64,000 bases of DNA from Veillonella sp. 3310 (GCF_003999875.1 NZ_RQVJ01000003.1:167900-231899); one strand, 5' to 3'; counted from the first letter of the stretch, positions 1-9,240 are shown. Numbers and translations are program-made. The notes: generated by a model from the letters alone, not told the origin.

Positions 1-2
1 AC

Positions 3-1313
3 GTCACGGAACAGACGATTAGAAAGAAAATCAAAGATTTAGAAAAAGATGGTGTTTTCTACTTAGGGAAAGACTGTAGTGGCAAAATCATACTGACTAA
101 ACTTGACGTATCGTTACTATTGGCGAAGTATTATAAAAGTGTGTATAATAAATTCTGTAAAGAGTGTGGTATCACGGAAAGGAGTACTATCGTGATTCCA
201 TCTAAAAAGGGAACAATACAACGATTAGTTCGCAGTAACGGTCAAGAAGTATTTTACATTAGAAATTTACCAATTGGATTTGATTCTAGCGGTAAAGAGA
301 TTATGTATAAAGGTCCTAAGTTTACGTCAAGAGAGTTGGCAGAACAGAAAAGAAACGAGGTGATTCAACAAAGAGTATTCAACGCACAGAATACACAAAA
401 CGATACACAAAAAGATGAAACGTACTACAGAATTGCTAACATGAGATTTGTAGATTTTTGTAGAGAGTATATAGAAAAGAAAGACGTGCGAGAATCTACA
501 ATGTTTGTATACAACAAAACATTAAATGTGTTGGAAAAATATATCGGAAACATGCTTATCAAAGATATATCAGCAAGGTCAATCAGCTTAGCAATCGAAC
601 CAATAGATGTAATGGTGGGGCATGTAAAGACTATATTAAAAAATACACTAGATAAGCTATACAGGCTAGACGTGATTGACAAATCTGTAATAGATAAAAT
701 TACATATCCTAATCCAAAATTTAAGCCACAAAAGAAAATAGCACTTACTGAAGAGCAAGTACGTATTATCTTAAAAAACTCAAGATATACAAGACATGAA
801 CTACTAACACATCTTTTGTTTAAAACTGGAATGAGAATATCAGAAGCATTAGCACTTACATGGGAAGATGTTGAAATTAAACAAGAATTTATTTTAATTC
901 ACGTTACAAAAACAATATCAAAAGATGTTTACGGAAATTCAACAAATATTCAGCCACCAAAGACTAAAAGCGGGTACAGGGATGTGTTCGTATTTGACGA
1001 TAAATTGATAGAATTGTTTAATAAGCAAAAATCAAAATCAAAAGGAGATATTATCTTTAGTGGCAGGTGTGGTGGGCGCATAGGGTATCAAACAATACTG
1101 AAACAATTTAAAAATTATGGTGACTTACTAGGGATTACTTTGTCCCCACACGTAGCAAGACACACATATATATCTATTGCTTTATCGAAAGGTGTTGATT
1201 TGTACTCTTTAGTCGAACAAGTAGGTCATTCAAACCCCGACATGATTTTAAAAGTTTATGGAAAGCGTGTTTTGGATAAACATAATGTATTTTCAATGTT
1301 TAGTGTAATATAA
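3..1313 (+). CDS. Tyrosine recombinase (phage/ICE-type integrase), 5' end outside window
   Basis: Site-specific recombinase of the lambda-integrase family, expected to integrate and excise a mobile element. Counting residues from the TTG at 120, the catalytic set is complete: Arg239 in GMRISEAL, a Lys in the KTKSGYRD stretch, His344 and Arg347 in HVARH, His370 in GHSN and the nucleophile Tyr380 in VYGKR. A SAM-like core-binding domain (FVDFCREYIEKK) precedes it. The frame has no stop back to base 3, and the upstream residues (TIRKKIKDLEKDGV...) read like a winged helix-turn-helix. I therefore treat the gene as entering from the left rather than starting at TTG 120, which has no convincing ribosome-binding site. 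It ends 180 bp before speD, so this is probably the edge of an integrated element; no attachment site could be recognised. Confidence 0.85.
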   Translation, partial: VTEQTIRKKIKDLEKDGVFYLGKDCSGKIILTKLDVSLLLAKYYKSVYNKFCKECGITERSTIVIPSKKGTIQRLVRSNGQEVFYIRNLPIGFDSSGKEIMYKGPKFTSRELAEQKRNEVIQQRVFNAQNTQNDTQKDETYYRIANMRFVDFCREYIEKKDVRESTMFVYNKTLNVLEKYIGNMLIKDISARSISLAIEPIDVMVGHVKTILKNTLDKLYRLDVIDKSVIDKITYPNPKFKPQKKIALTEEQVRIILKNSRYTRHELLTHLLFKTGMRISEALALTWEDVEIKQEFILIHVTKTISKDVYGNSTNIQPPKTKSGYRDVFVFDDKLIELFNKQKSKSKGDIIFSGRCGGRIGYQTILKQFKNYGDLLGITLSPHVARHTYISIALSKGVDLYSLVEQVGHSNPDMILKVYGKRVLDKHNVFSMFSVI

Positions 1314-1431
1314 TACAAGATACACAAATAATACACAAAATCATATAAAATTGTTTATAAGCATTGATTCTATTGGATTTTAAAGTAATTAAGTAATTTA
1401 ATAATTAAAGTAAAAAAATATATCGAAAGTC

Positions 1432-1460
1432 TTGAATATATGGATTTAATTCGATATAAT
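1432..1460 (+). promoter_or_regulatory. Sigma-70-type promoter of speD
   Basis: TTGAAT (1432-1437), a 17-bp spacer and a perfect TATAAT (1455-1460) lie 36 bp upstream of the speD start. The 1314-1431 stretch between integrase and promoter is very AT-rich and shows no other feature. Assigned from sequence match only. Confidence 0.6.
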
Positions 1461-1496
1461 AATGGTAGGTATTATAAGGAAGGCAGATATTAAGTT

Positions 1497-2285
1497 ATGG
1501 ATACATCTGTAAAATCAAATAAAATGAAACTCTATGGGTTTAACAATTTAACAAAAACCTTGAGTTTTAATATTTATGATATTTGTTATACGCGTACAGA
1601 AGAAGAAAAACGCCAATATATTGAATACATTGACGAAGTTTACAATGCACAGCGCCTGACTGATATTTTAACAGAGGTTTCACATATTATCGGAGCCAAT
1701 GTGCTGAATGTGGCTAAGCAAGACTATGATCCACAAGGGGCAAGTGTAACCATTCTGATTTCGGAAGAACCTGTTGACAAAGTAGATAAAGATGATGTGG
1801 TAATGCATCTCGATAAATCTCACTTGACGGTTCATACCTACCCTGAAAGTCATCCAGACAATGGAGTAAGTACATTCCGTGCAGATATCGACGTGTCCAC
1901 ATGTGGTCAAATTTCTCCACTTAATGCATTGAACTATCTTATCGATAGCTTTGATTCCGATATCATTAGCCTAGATTACAGAGTGCGTGGATTCACTCGC
2001 GATATTCATGGTAAAAAATTATTTATGGATCATCGCATGAATTCCATTCAAAATTACATTAACTCTAAAACTCGTAATCTCTACAATATGATCGATGTGA
2101 ATGTGTATCAAGAAAATATTTTCCATACCAAAATGATGCTGAAAGAGTACGACATTAATAATTATTTGTTTGGTATTACCGAAGAAGATTTGACGCTGAA
2201 AGAGCGTAAACAAATTAACCAACAACTCAAACAAGAGATGGCGGAAATATTCTACGGTAGAAACTTACCATCATTGAAAATCTAG
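1497..2285 (+). CDS. speD: S-adenosylmethionine decarboxylase proenzyme (E. coli SpeD type)
   Basis: Decarboxylates S-adenosylmethionine to the aminopropyl donor used for spermidine. The 262-residue length and the whole sequence follow the enterobacterial long SpeD class (opening [20 protein letters not shown]). The self-cleavage site is visible as HLDK-SH at Lys107/Ser108, where Ser108 would become the pyruvoyl cofactor, followed by [17 protein letters not shown] and FTRDIHG are further family blocks. The start is ATG 1497 with AAGGAAGG just upstream. No speE is nearby, so the spermidine synthase must be elsewhere. The malic enzyme starts 11 bp downstream, so the two are probably co-transcribed. 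Confidence 0.95.
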   Translation: MDTSVKSNKMKLYGFNNLTKTLSFNIYDICYTRTEEEKRQYIEYIDEVYNAQRLTDILTEVSHIIGANVLNVAKQDYDPQGASVTILISEEPVDKVDKDDVVMHLDKSHLTVHTYPESHPDNGVSTFRADIDVSTCGQISPLNALNYLIDSFDSDIISLDYRVRGFTRDIHGKKLFMDHRMNSIQNYINSKTRNLYNMIDVNVYQENIFHTKMMLKEYDINNYLFGITEEDLTLKERKQINQQLKQEMAEIFYGRNLPSLKI

Positions 2286-2296
2286 GAGGTTTTCCC

Positions 2297-3484
2297 ATGG
2301 ACGTAAAACAAGAGGCAATTGAAAAACGCTTGGAACTTAAAGGTTTCTTGCAAACTGGAACAAAATATGAATTAAAAGATGCTCATGACTTAACAGTGGC
2401 ATACACTCCAGGTGTAGCTGAGCCATGCCTTCACATCAAAGAAGATGAAGACAAATCCTTCGACTTAACATGTCGTTCTAATATGGTAGCCGTTGTATCT
2501 GACGGTACTCGCGTATTAGGCTTAGGTGATATCGGGGCAGCGGCAGCGATTCCAGTAATGGAAGGTAAATCCTTGCTATTCAAACGTTTTGGTAATGTAG
2601 ATTGCATTCCTTTGGTGATCGATACAAAAGATCCAGACGTGTTGATCAACACTGTGAAATTAGTACAAAAAAACTTCGCTGGCATTAACTTAGAAGATAT
2701 CTCTTCCCCTAAATGCTACGAAATCGAAAATCGCTTGAAAAAAGAGTTGGAAATCCCTGTGTTCCATGATGATCAACATGGTACAGCTATCGCTTGCTTA
2801 GCAGGCGTAAAAGCAGCGCTTCGCTTTGTAAAAAAAGATTTATCTAAAGTAAAAATCGTTGTAAATGGTGCTGGTGCAGCGGGTGCTAATATTGCTCGTC
2901 TATTATACTTAGCAGGCGCTCGTGACATTACATTAATGGTAAGCTCCGGTGTATTGAACAAAGATTACAAACGTCTTGATTCTTTACAAGCTGAGTTGAT
3001 CAAAACATTAGGTCAAGAAACAAAAACAGGCAACTTAGCAGAGATTGCAAAAGGTGCTGACGTATTGTTGGGTGTATCTGCAGCAGGTGCTTTCACAAAA
3101 GAAATTTTAGAAAGCTTAGCTGATGATGCTATTGTATTTGCTATGGCAAACCCTAACCCAGAAGTAATGTACGATGATGCGAAAGCAGCAGGTGTACGTG
3201 TTATGGGTACAGGCCGTAGCGATGCGCCGAACCAAATTAACAATGTAAATGTATTCCCTGGTATTTTCCGTGGAGCCATCGACGTACAAGCACGTGAGAT
3301 TAATGATGAAATGAAATTGGCAGCCGCTGAGGCGCTAGCAGCTCTTGTAACTGATGAAGAATTAGCAGAAGACTACGTAGTAGCCAATGCATTCGATAAA
3401 CGTGTTCCATTGGCAGTAGCAAAAGCAGTTGCTGAAACGGCAATCAAAACTGGTGTAGCTCGTAAAACAGAAGTTCCTTACTAA
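2297..3484 (+). CDS. NAD(P)-dependent malic enzyme, short form
   Basis: Oxidative decarboxylation of malate to pyruvate and CO2 in the cytoplasm. At 395 residues it is the short bacterial class without the C-terminal phosphotransacetylase-like domain of MaeB. The N-terminal catalytic block has VAYTPGVAEPC near residue 35. The metal/substrate motif DDQHGTAI lies near residue 157, and the Rossmann loop VNGAGAAGAN near 190-200. ATG 2297 follows AGGAGG at 2284-2289. In a lactate- and dicarboxylate-using anaerobe this would feed pyruvate metabolism. A strong terminator follows, so speD-malic enzyme looks like a two-gene operon. NAD versus NADP preference cannot be read here. Confidence 0.93.
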   Translation: MDVKQEAIEKRLELKGFLQTGTKYELKDAHDLTVAYTPGVAEPCLHIKEDEDKSFDLTCRSNMVAVVSDGTRVLGLGDIGAAAAIPVMEGKSLLFKRFGNVDCIPLVIDTKDPDVLINTVKLVQKNFAGINLEDISSPKCYEIENRLKKELEIPVFHDDQHGTAIACLAGVKAALRFVKKDLSKVKIVVNGAGAAGANIARLLYLAGARDITLMVSSGVLNKDYKRLDSLQAELIKTLGQETKTGNLAEIAKGADVLLGVSAAGAFTKEILESLADDAIVFAMANPNPEVMYDDAKAAGVRVMGTGRSDAPNQINNVNVFPGIFRGAIDVQAREINDEMKLAAAEALAALVTDEELAEDYVVANAFDKRVPLAVAKAVAETAIKTGVARKTEVPY

Positions 3485-3505
3485 GAGTAGGGCTTGTATA
3501 TAGTA

Positions 3506-3551
3506 TAGAGGTAGGTTGAGTGTTAATTCGACCTACCTCTATCTTTTTTTT
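3506..3551 (+). terminator. Rho-independent terminator after malic enzyme
   Basis: A 13-bp inverted repeat (3506-3518 with 3529-3541, core GAGGTAGGT/ACCTACCTC) is followed by a run of eight T at 3544-3551. Confidence 0.85.
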
Positions 3552-3576
3552 ATGAATGGGTTGTGAAAAACATCAC

Positions 3577-3611
3577 CTAACAAAAAATTAGAAAACCTAA
3601 AAAATATTTAG
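3577..3611 (+). promoter_or_regulatory. Operator pair 1: two CTAA-N7-TTAG boxes upstream of the -35
   Basis: Box 1 spans 3577-3591 and box 2 spans 3597-3611. Each is a 15-bp dyad CTAA-N7-TTAG, and their centres are exactly 20 bp apart. They sit just upstream of the regulator's -35 element. The likely ligand is the YheO-like protein encoded immediately downstream (inference). Confidence 0.6.
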
Positions 3612-3619
3612 AAAAAGTA

Positions 3620-3648
3620 TTGAATTATGAATATGACAGTGCTATAAT
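3620..3648 (+). promoter_or_regulatory. Promoter of the purine/selenium cluster regulator
   Basis: TTGAAT (3620-3625), a 17-bp spacer and TATAAT (3643-3648) preceded by TGC, which is an extended -10. It is bracketed by two operator pairs. Confidence 0.65.
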
Positions 3649-3658
3649 AAGGGCATAC

Positions 3659-3693
3659 CTAATAAATTGTTAGATAGCCTAAAAAATAGTTAG
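3659..3693 (+). promoter_or_regulatory. Operator pair 2: two CTAA-N7-TTAG boxes in the 5' leader
   Basis: Box 3 (3659-3673) and box 4 (3679-3693) have the same CTAA-N7-TTAG dyad and the same 20-bp centre spacing as pair 1. Box 4 overlaps the ribosome-binding site (TAGGAGA). Occupancy would block initiation or elongation, and pairing with boxes 1-2 could loop the promoter. Confidence 0.6.
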
Positions 3694-3702
3694 GAGACAA
3701 TT

Positions 3703-4374
3703 ATGAAATTAGAACAATTAAAGGTAATTGCGCATGGTATTGCGACACAATTTGGAGCTTCATGTGAAGTGTTAATTCACGACGTGCAAATAGAAACATT
3801 AGAGAGTTCTATTGTGTATATTGAGCATGGAGATATTTCTAACCGAAATGTAGGTGATGGCGCCTCGCATGCAGTACTAGATGCGATACGAAATGACGAT
3901 GGTCAGTGTCAGGGTAAACAAGCTTATCTCACACGAACCAAAGATGGAAGAGTTCTCCGATCGACGACGATGTATATACGTGATGATAATGATAAATTAC
4001 AGTATTTATTGTGTATTAACTATGATATTACTGATTTTATTACATTACAAAACTCGTTAGATCGAATTATTACATCCAGTAATCGCGCATGGGAAACAAA
4101 AGGTGAACGAATTGTTACATCTGTTAGCGATTTGTTGAGCGATATGTTATCTCAAGCTGAAAAAGTAGTAGGGCGGCCAGCACATTTGATGAATAAAAAT
4201 GAGCGCCTGGAAGCAATACGATATTTATATTGTCAAGGCGCTTTTTTGATTTCAAAAGCATCTGACAAAATTTCAGAGTATTTTAATGTTTCCAAATTTA
4301 CATTATATAACGACCTAAATCAAGTGAAAGAAGAGGAGGAGTTACATGGAACGGATTCAATGGGTGAAAAATAA
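3703..4374 (+). CDS. YheO-type PAS / helix-turn-helix transcriptional regulator
   Basis: Predicted cytoplasmic DNA-binding sensor of the YheO/DauR family. Residues about 5-110 form the YheO-like PAS domain (GASCEVLIHD, then the core ending in LLCINYDIT). Residues about 165-212 form the family HTH (YLYCQGAFLISKA, then FNVSKFTLYNDL). ATG 3703 follows TAGGAGA. Its last 29 bp overlap ygeX, so it is translationally coupled to the pathway it probably controls. Four CTAA-N7-TTAG boxes around its promoter suggest autoregulation. The ligand is unknown; a purine breakdown intermediate or an amino acid such as diaminopropionate is a reasonable guess from context. Confidence 0.85.
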   Translation: MKLEQLKVIAHGIATQFGASCEVLIHDVQIETLESSIVYIEHGDISNRNVGDGASHAVLDAIRNDDGQCQGKQAYLTRTKDGRVLRSTTMYIRDDNDKLQYLLCINYDITDFITLQNSLDRIITSSNRAWETKGERIVTSVSDLLSDMLSQAEKVVGRPAHLMNKNERLEAIRYLYCQGAFLISKASDKISEYFNVSKFTLYNDLNQVKEEEELHGTDSMGEK

Positions 4375-5554
4375 TATGCCTGGGTCTGAAGATCTAAATA
4401 CGCATATTATGAGTGTACAAGCAAGTGAAGGTGTGCGTGAATTTCATAAAAGTTTCCCACAATATGAAGAAACACCATTAACTGAATTACCACGTATGGC
4501 AGAGCATTTAGGATTGAACAGATTGTTCATTAAAGATGAATCCTACCGCTTTGGATTAAATGCTTTCAAAGTATTGGGTGGATCCTATGCGATTGCTAAA
4601 TTCGTGGCACAAGAATTAGGTAAAGAAGTATCCGAGTTACCATACTCTGTATTAACATCTAAAGAATTGCGTGATGAATTTGGTCAAGCTACATTCTTCA
4701 CAGCAACAGATGGTAATCACGGTCGTGGCGTAGCTTGGGCAGCGAATAAATTGGGCCAAAAATCTGTAGTATTTATGCCAAAAGGTTCTACAGAAACTCG
4801 TAAACAAAATATTGCAGCAGAAGGTGCAACAGTTACGATTGAAGAAATGAACTACGATGATTGCGTACGCTTAGCTACAGCAGAATCTAAAAAAGTAAAC
4901 CACGGCGTTGTTATTCAAGATACAGCATGGGATGGCTATGAAGAAATTCCAGCATGGATTATGCAAGGCTATGGCACAATGGCATTAGAAGCTACTGAAC
5001 AACTAGAAAAAGCAGGCGTAGACGTACCAACACATGTTATCGTTCAAGCTGGCGTTGGTTCCTTAGCAGGTGCTGTGACTGGTTATGTAGTAAACCGCTA
5101 TAAAGATGCTCCTGTAAAACCCAAAATTGTTGTTGTAGAAGCATCTGCAGCAGACTGCTTATACAAAGGTGCTAAAGCAGGCGATGGAGACTTACGCATT
5201 GTTGGCGGTGATTTACAAACTATCATGGCAGGGTTAGCTTGCGGTGAACCAAATACAATCTCTTGGGACATCTTAAAAAATCATGTGGACGTATTCGTAT
5301 CTGCTCCAGACTGGGTAGCATCTTTAGGTATGCGCATGAGTGCAGCTCCTATTAAAGGCGATGCAAGTATTACATCTGGTGAATCTGGTGCCGTACCATT
5401 TGGTTTAGTAGCAGCGGCTATGACAATGGATGAATATAAAGATTTACGTGAAGACTTAGGTTTTACAAAAGACTCCAAAGTTCTTTGTTTCTCCACAGAA
5501 GGGGATACAGATCCAACACGTTATCAAGAAATCGTATGGCAAGGAAAATTTTAA
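4346..5554 (+). CDS. ygeX: 2,3-Diaminopropionate ammonia-lyase
   Basis: PLP enzyme that converts 2,3-diaminopropionate to pyruvate and two ammonia. The 402-residue length matches DpaL/YgeX. The Schiff-base lysine is Lys75 in NAFKVLGGSY; the substrate/phosphate loop TDGNHGRGVAW and the glycine-rich stretch VGSLAGAV follow. ATG 4346 lies inside the 3' end of the regulator gene and follows GAGGAGG. In anaerobic purine degraders this gene regularly travels with ygeY, ygeW, ssnA and ygfK, as it does here, where it would supply pyruvate and ammonia at the end of the route. Confidence 0.95.
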   Translation: MERIQWVKNNMPGSEDLNTHIMSVQASEGVREFHKSFPQYEETPLTELPRMAEHLGLNRLFIKDESYRFGLNAFKVLGGSYAIAKFVAQELGKEVSELPYSVLTSKELRDEFGQATFFTATDGNHGRGVAWAANKLGQKSVVFMPKGSTETRKQNIAAEGATVTIEEMNYDDCVRLATAESKKVNHGVVIQDTAWDGYEEIPAWIMQGYGTMALEATEQLEKAGVDVPTHVIVQAGVGSLAGAVTGYVVNRYKDAPVKPKIVVVEASAADCLYKGAKAGDGDLRIVGGDLQTIMAGLACGEPNTISWDILKNHVDVFVSAPDWVASLGMRMSAAPIKGDASITSGESGAVPFGLVAAAMTMDEYKDLREDLGFTKDSKVLCFSTEGDTDPTRYQEIVWQGKF

Positions 5555-5623
5555 TATAACCAAGTAGTCATATACAGTTAACATTAACTTTTAAGTATAT
5601 GTGTGTTTAAGGAGGAAATGGTA

Positions 5624-6931
5624 ATGGATTTACAAGCAGTAAAAAAAGCAGCAGAAGCTTATGGACCAGCGATGACAAAATTTTTAAGAGAAATCGTCGC
5701 ATTCCCTGGTGAAAGTGCAGAAGAAGAACAACACGTTCGCCGCATTGAAAAAGAAATGAAAGACTTAGGATTCGATGAAGTAGAAGTAGATCCTATGGGT
5801 AACATTCTTGGCTATATGGGAACTGGTAAAACATTGATTGCTTTTGACGGACATATTGATACAGTAGGTATCGGCAACCGTGATAACTGGAACTTTGATC
5901 CATATGAGGGATTTGAAAGCGATACTGAAATCGGTGGCCGTGGCGTATCTGACCAATTAGGTGGTATCGTATCCGCAGTATACGGTGCAAAAATCATGAA
6001 AGACTTAGGTTTATTGAATGATAAATATCGTGTATTAGTAGTTGGTACAGTACAAGAAGAAGATTGCGACGGATTGTGCTGGGAATATATTATTAAAGAG
6101 CGTGGCATTCGTCCAGAATTCGTAGTATCCACAGAACCAACTGATGGCGGTATCTATCGTGGTCAACGTGGCCGTATGGAAATTCGTATCGATGTAGAAG
6201 GCGTATCTTGCCATGGTTCTGCACCAGATCGTGGTGACAATGCAATCTACAAAATGGCTGACATTTTACAAGATGTTCGTGCATTAAATGCAAATAACTC
6301 TACTGAAAGCACTCGCGTTAAAGGTTTGGAAAAAATGTTGGATCCAAAATTCAACCCTGACCATTATGAAGAAGCTCGTTTCTTGGGCCGTGGTACAGTA
6401 ACAACTTCCCAAATTTTCTATACTTCTCCAAGTCGTTGTGCAGTAGCAGACTCTTGCGCAGTATCTCTTGACCGTCGTATGACTGCAGGCGAAACATGGC
6501 AAAGCTGCTTAAAAGAAATTGAAGATTTACCAGCTGTAAAAGCGCATGGTGCAAAAGTATCTATGTACGAATATGCTCGTCCATCCTGGACTGGTTTAAC
6601 ATATCCGATCGAATGTTACTTCCCAACATGGGTAATTCCTAAAGATCATAAAGTAACAAAAGCGTTAGAAGAATCTTACATCTCCTTATACGGTACAGAA
6701 CGTATTGGTGCAGAAGTTACATTGGCAGAACGTAAAGCTCGCCCATTAACTGATAAATGGACATTCTCCACAAATGGCGTATCCATCATGGGACGTAATG
6801 GTATCCCTTGCATCGGTTTCGGTCCTGGCGCAGAAGCACAAGCACATGCTCCTAACGAAATCACATGGAAACAAGACCTTGTAACATGTGCAGCAGTATA
6901 TGCAATCTTACCTACAAACTATTGCAAATAA
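5624..6931 (+). CDS. ygeY: YgeY-type M20 metallohydrolase of the selenium/purine cluster
   Basis: Member of the M20 amidohydrolase/peptidase family associated with selenium-dependent molybdenum hydroxylases. The metal ligands are in the FDGHIDTVG block (His77, Asp79) and in VQEEDCDG, with the catalytic acid pair. I place the start at ATG 5624 (MDLQAVKK), 8 bp after GGAGG (5611-5615); the upstream GTG at 5603 overlaps that site and is unlikely. The substrate is probably an N-carbamoyl or N-formimino derivative of a small amino acid formed from the purine ring, but this is inference. It is 69 bp after ygeX and 45 bp before ygeW, in one transcription direction. Confidence 0.92.
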   Translation: MDLQAVKKAAEAYGPAMTKFLREIVAFPGESAEEEQHVRRIEKEMKDLGFDEVEVDPMGNILGYMGTGKTLIAFDGHIDTVGIGNRDNWNFDPYEGFESDTEIGGRGVSDQLGGIVSAVYGAKIMKDLGLLNDKYRVLVVGTVQEEDCDGLCWEYIIKERGIRPEFVVSTEPTDGGIYRGQRGRMEIRIDVEGVSCHGSAPDRGDNAIYKMADILQDVRALNANNSTESTRVKGLEKMLDPKFNPDHYEEARFLGRGTVTTSQIFYTSPSRCAVADSCAVSLDRRMTAGETWQSCLKEIEDLPAVKAHGAKVSMYEYARPSWTGLTYPIECYFPTWVIPKDHKVTKALEESYISLYGTERIGAEVTLAERKARPLTDKWTFSTNGVSIMGRNGIPCIGFGPGAEAQAHAPNEITWKQDLVTCAAVYAILPTNYCK

Positions 6932-6976
6932 TAGTTTACATTTTATAAAGCTATAAATTATTAATGAGGTGCAAAA

Positions 6977-8170
6977 ATGGCAGATTTCAAAAAATGTGTA
7001 GACGCATTAGCTAAGTTAGACACAAAAAACATGTACAACAACGATTTCTTCTTGACTTGGGAAAAAACAGACGACGAATTACAAGCTGTTTGGGCTGTAG
7101 CTGATGCATTACGTGCATTACGTGAGCGCAATATCTCTACAAAAGTATTCGACAGTGGTCTTGGTATCTCCTTATTCCGTGATAACTCCACTCGTACTCG
7201 TTTCTCCTTCGCATCTGCTTGTAACTTATTAGGTTTAGAAGTACAAGACTTAGATGAAGGAAAATCTCAAATCGCTCATGGCGAAACTGTACGTGAAACA
7301 GCTAACATGATCTCCTTCATGGCTGACATCATCGGTATCCGTGATGATATGTACATCGGTAAAGGTAATGCGTACATGCATGCAGTAGCTGATGCAGTAG
7401 AAGAAGGCCATAAAGACGGCGTATTAGAACAACGTCCTACATTGGTAAACTTACAATGCGATATTGACCATCCAACACAATTGATGGCTGATACTGCACA
7501 TCTTATCAATGAATTTGGCGGACTTGAAAACTTAAAAGGTAAAAAAGTGGCTATGACTTGGGCATACTCCCCATCCTATGGTAAACCTCTTTCCGTACCA
7601 CAAGGTGCTATCGGTTTATTCACTCGTTTAGGCATGGAAGTAGTATTAGCGCATCCAGAAGGATACGAAGTAATGCCAGAAGTTGAAGAAGTTGCTAAAA
7701 AACAAGCACAAGCTAGTGGCGGATCTTTCAAACGTACAAACGACATGAAAGAAGCTTTCAAAGATGCTGATATCGTATATCCTAAATCCTGGGCACCTTT
7801 CGCAGCAATGGAAGAAAGAACTGACCTATATGGTAAAGGCGATACTGCAGGTATCAAAGAATTAGAAGGGCGTTTGTTAGAACAAAATGCACAACATAAA
7901 GATTGGGCTTGCACAGAAGATATGATGAGTCTTACAAAAGACGGTAAAGCATTATATTTACATTGCTTACCAGCTGATATCACTGGTGTAAGCTGTGAAG
8001 AAGGCGAAGTTGACGCATCCGTATTTGATCGTTATCGTGTACCTCTTTACAAAGAAGCAAGCTATAAACCATATGTAATTGCTGCTATGATTTTATTAAG
8101 CAAATTTGAAAATCCAGTAGAATTATTGAAAGAGCTAGAAGAAAAGGGAACAGAAAGAGTTCTCCGCTAA
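6977..8170 (+). CDS. ygeW: YgeW-type knotted carbamoyltransferase
   Basis: Aspartate/ornithine carbamoyltransferase superfamily member of unsettled substrate. The carbamoyl-phosphate loop is FRDNSTRTRFSFA near residues 67-79. HPTQLMAD and the C-terminal HCLPADI near residue 329 are also present. The 397-residue length is that of YgeW rather than catabolic OTC (about 335). ATG 6977 follows GAGGTG. With carbamate kinase immediately downstream, the likely direction is phosphorolysis of a carbamoylated intermediate to carbamoyl phosphate, giving ATP. A hairpin terminator follows, which may lower expression of downstream genes from this promoter. Confidence 0.93.
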   Translation: MADFKKCVDALAKLDTKNMYNNDFFLTWEKTDDELQAVWAVADALRALRERNISTKVFDSGLGISLFRDNSTRTRFSFASACNLLGLEVQDLDEGKSQIAHGETVRETANMISFMADIIGIRDDMYIGKGNAYMHAVADAVEEGHKDGVLEQRPTLVNLQCDIDHPTQLMADTAHLINEFGGLENLKGKKVAMTWAYSPSYGKPLSVPQGAIGLFTRLGMEVVLAHPEGYEVMPEVEEVAKKQAQASGGSFKRTNDMKEAFKDADIVYPKSWAPFAAMEERTDLYGKGDTAGIKELEGRLLEQNAQHKDWACTEDMMSLTKDGKALYLHCLPADITGVSCEEGEVDASVFDRYRVPLYKEASYKPYVIAAMILLSKFENPVELLKELEEKGTERVLR

Positions 8171-8174
8171 GAGC

Positions 8175-8208
8175 AAAGGGGCTGTCTGTTCAGACAGTCC
8201 CTTATTTT
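8175..8208 (+). terminator. Terminator-like hairpin after ygeW
   Basis: The arms AAGGGGCTGTCT and AGACAGTCCCTT pair (one G-U) around a small loop, followed by ATTTTAA. The short T-run suggests a partial terminator inside the cluster. Confidence 0.6.
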
Positions 8209-8213
8209 AATCC

Positions 8214-8228
8214 CTACAAAGTAGTTAG
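8214..8228 (+). promoter_or_regulatory. Fifth, variant operator box upstream of carbamate kinase
   Basis: CTAC-AAAGTAG-TTAG, read in a 17-bp frame with flanking C and G, matches box 4 of the regulator promoter (3678-3694) at 15 of 17 positions. It lies 28 bp before the carbamate kinase start, just after a terminator, where a second promoter would be expected. Confidence 0.45.
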
Positions 8229-8256
8229 GAATATATACACCATAGAGAGGTACCCT

Positions 8257-9192
8257 ATGAAAAAACGTGTTGTTATCGCTTTAGGGGGCAATGCCCTAGG
8301 TAATACATTACCAGAACAAATGATTGCAGTAAAAGAAACTTCAAAAGCAATCGTAGATTTAATCGAAGCAGATTGTGATGTTATCGTTACCCATGGTAAC
8401 GGTCCTCAAATCGGTATGATTAATAATGCTATGGCTGCATTAACAAGAGAGGTCTCTACTCAGCCTAACACACCATTATCTGTATGCGTAGCCATGAGCC
8501 AAGCGTATATTGGATATGATTTACAAAATGCATTGCGGGAAGAATTGTTAAATCGAGGAATTAATGATTTGCCTGTGATGACAATGGTTACACAAGTTCG
8601 TGTAGATGCAGATGATCCAGCTTTCTTAGACCCTACAAAACCAATTGGTCATTTTATGACGAAAGAAGAAGCCGTACATGCAGTGAATCAATATGATTAC
8701 GTAGTGAAAGAAGACGCAGGTCGTGGCTATCGTCGTGTAGTAGCATCACCAGCGCCAAAAGAAATCATTGAGTTAGGTGCAATTAAAGGATTGATCGGAA
8801 AAGAACTTATCATCGCTTGCGGTGGCGGCGGTATTCCTGTAGTTCGTGAAGGCAATCACTTAACAGGTGCCTCTGCAGTTATCGATAAAGACTGGACTAG
8901 TAGCTTATTAGCGCAAGAAGTGGATGCTGATGTATTGATTATCTTAACAGCTATTGAAAAAGCAGCGATTAACTATGGTAAAGAAAACCAACAATGGTTA
9001 GAGCACATTACTGTAGAAGAAGCAGAAAAACACATCAAAAATGGTGAATTTGCAGCAGGTTCTATGAAACCAAAAATGGAAGCAGCAGTGGCATTTGCTA
9101 AATCGAAACCAGGTAGAAAAGCTATTATTACCCAATTAGAAAAATCTCGAGAAGGTATAGAAGGAAAAACAGGTACACACATCGAATTATAA
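8257..9192 (+). CDS. arcC: Carbamate kinase
   Basis: Transfers phosphate from carbamoyl phosphate to ADP, giving ATP, CO2 and ammonia. The amino-acid-kinase fold opens with ALGGNALGNTLPEQM, and THGNGPQIG, ACGGGGIPV, VIDKDWTS and MKPKMEAA are all family blocks. The 311-residue length is usual. The start ATG 8257 follows GAGAGG. In E. coli the cluster paralogue is yqeA; I use arcC for the reaction. It has its own upstream operator-like box, so it may be transcribed separately from ygeX-ygeW. Confidence 0.95.
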   Translation: MKKRVVIALGGNALGNTLPEQMIAVKETSKAIVDLIEADCDVIVTHGNGPQIGMINNAMAALTREVSTQPNTPLSVCVAMSQAYIGYDLQNALREELLNRGINDLPVMTMVTQVRVDADDPAFLDPTKPIGHFMTKEEAVHAVNQYDYVVKEDAGRGYRRVVASPAPKEIIELGAIKGLIGKELIIACGGGGIPVVREGNHLTGASAVIDKDWTSSLLAQEVDADVLIILTAIEKAAINYGKENQQWLEHITVEEAEKHIKNGEFAAGSMKPKMEAAVAFAKSKPGRKAIITQLEKSREGIEGKTGTHIEL

Positions 9193-9240
9193 CAATAGCA
9201 TTTCAAATACATACAGTGTTTCATAGAAAGGAGCCTATCT

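Noticed and set aside
1314..1431. Attachment site of the integrated element
   Set aside because: No tRNA end or convincing direct repeat was visible, and the other end of the element is outside the window.
5603..5623. Upstream GTG start for ygeY
   Set aside because: It overlaps the GGAGG ribosome-binding site; ATG 5624 has correct spacing.
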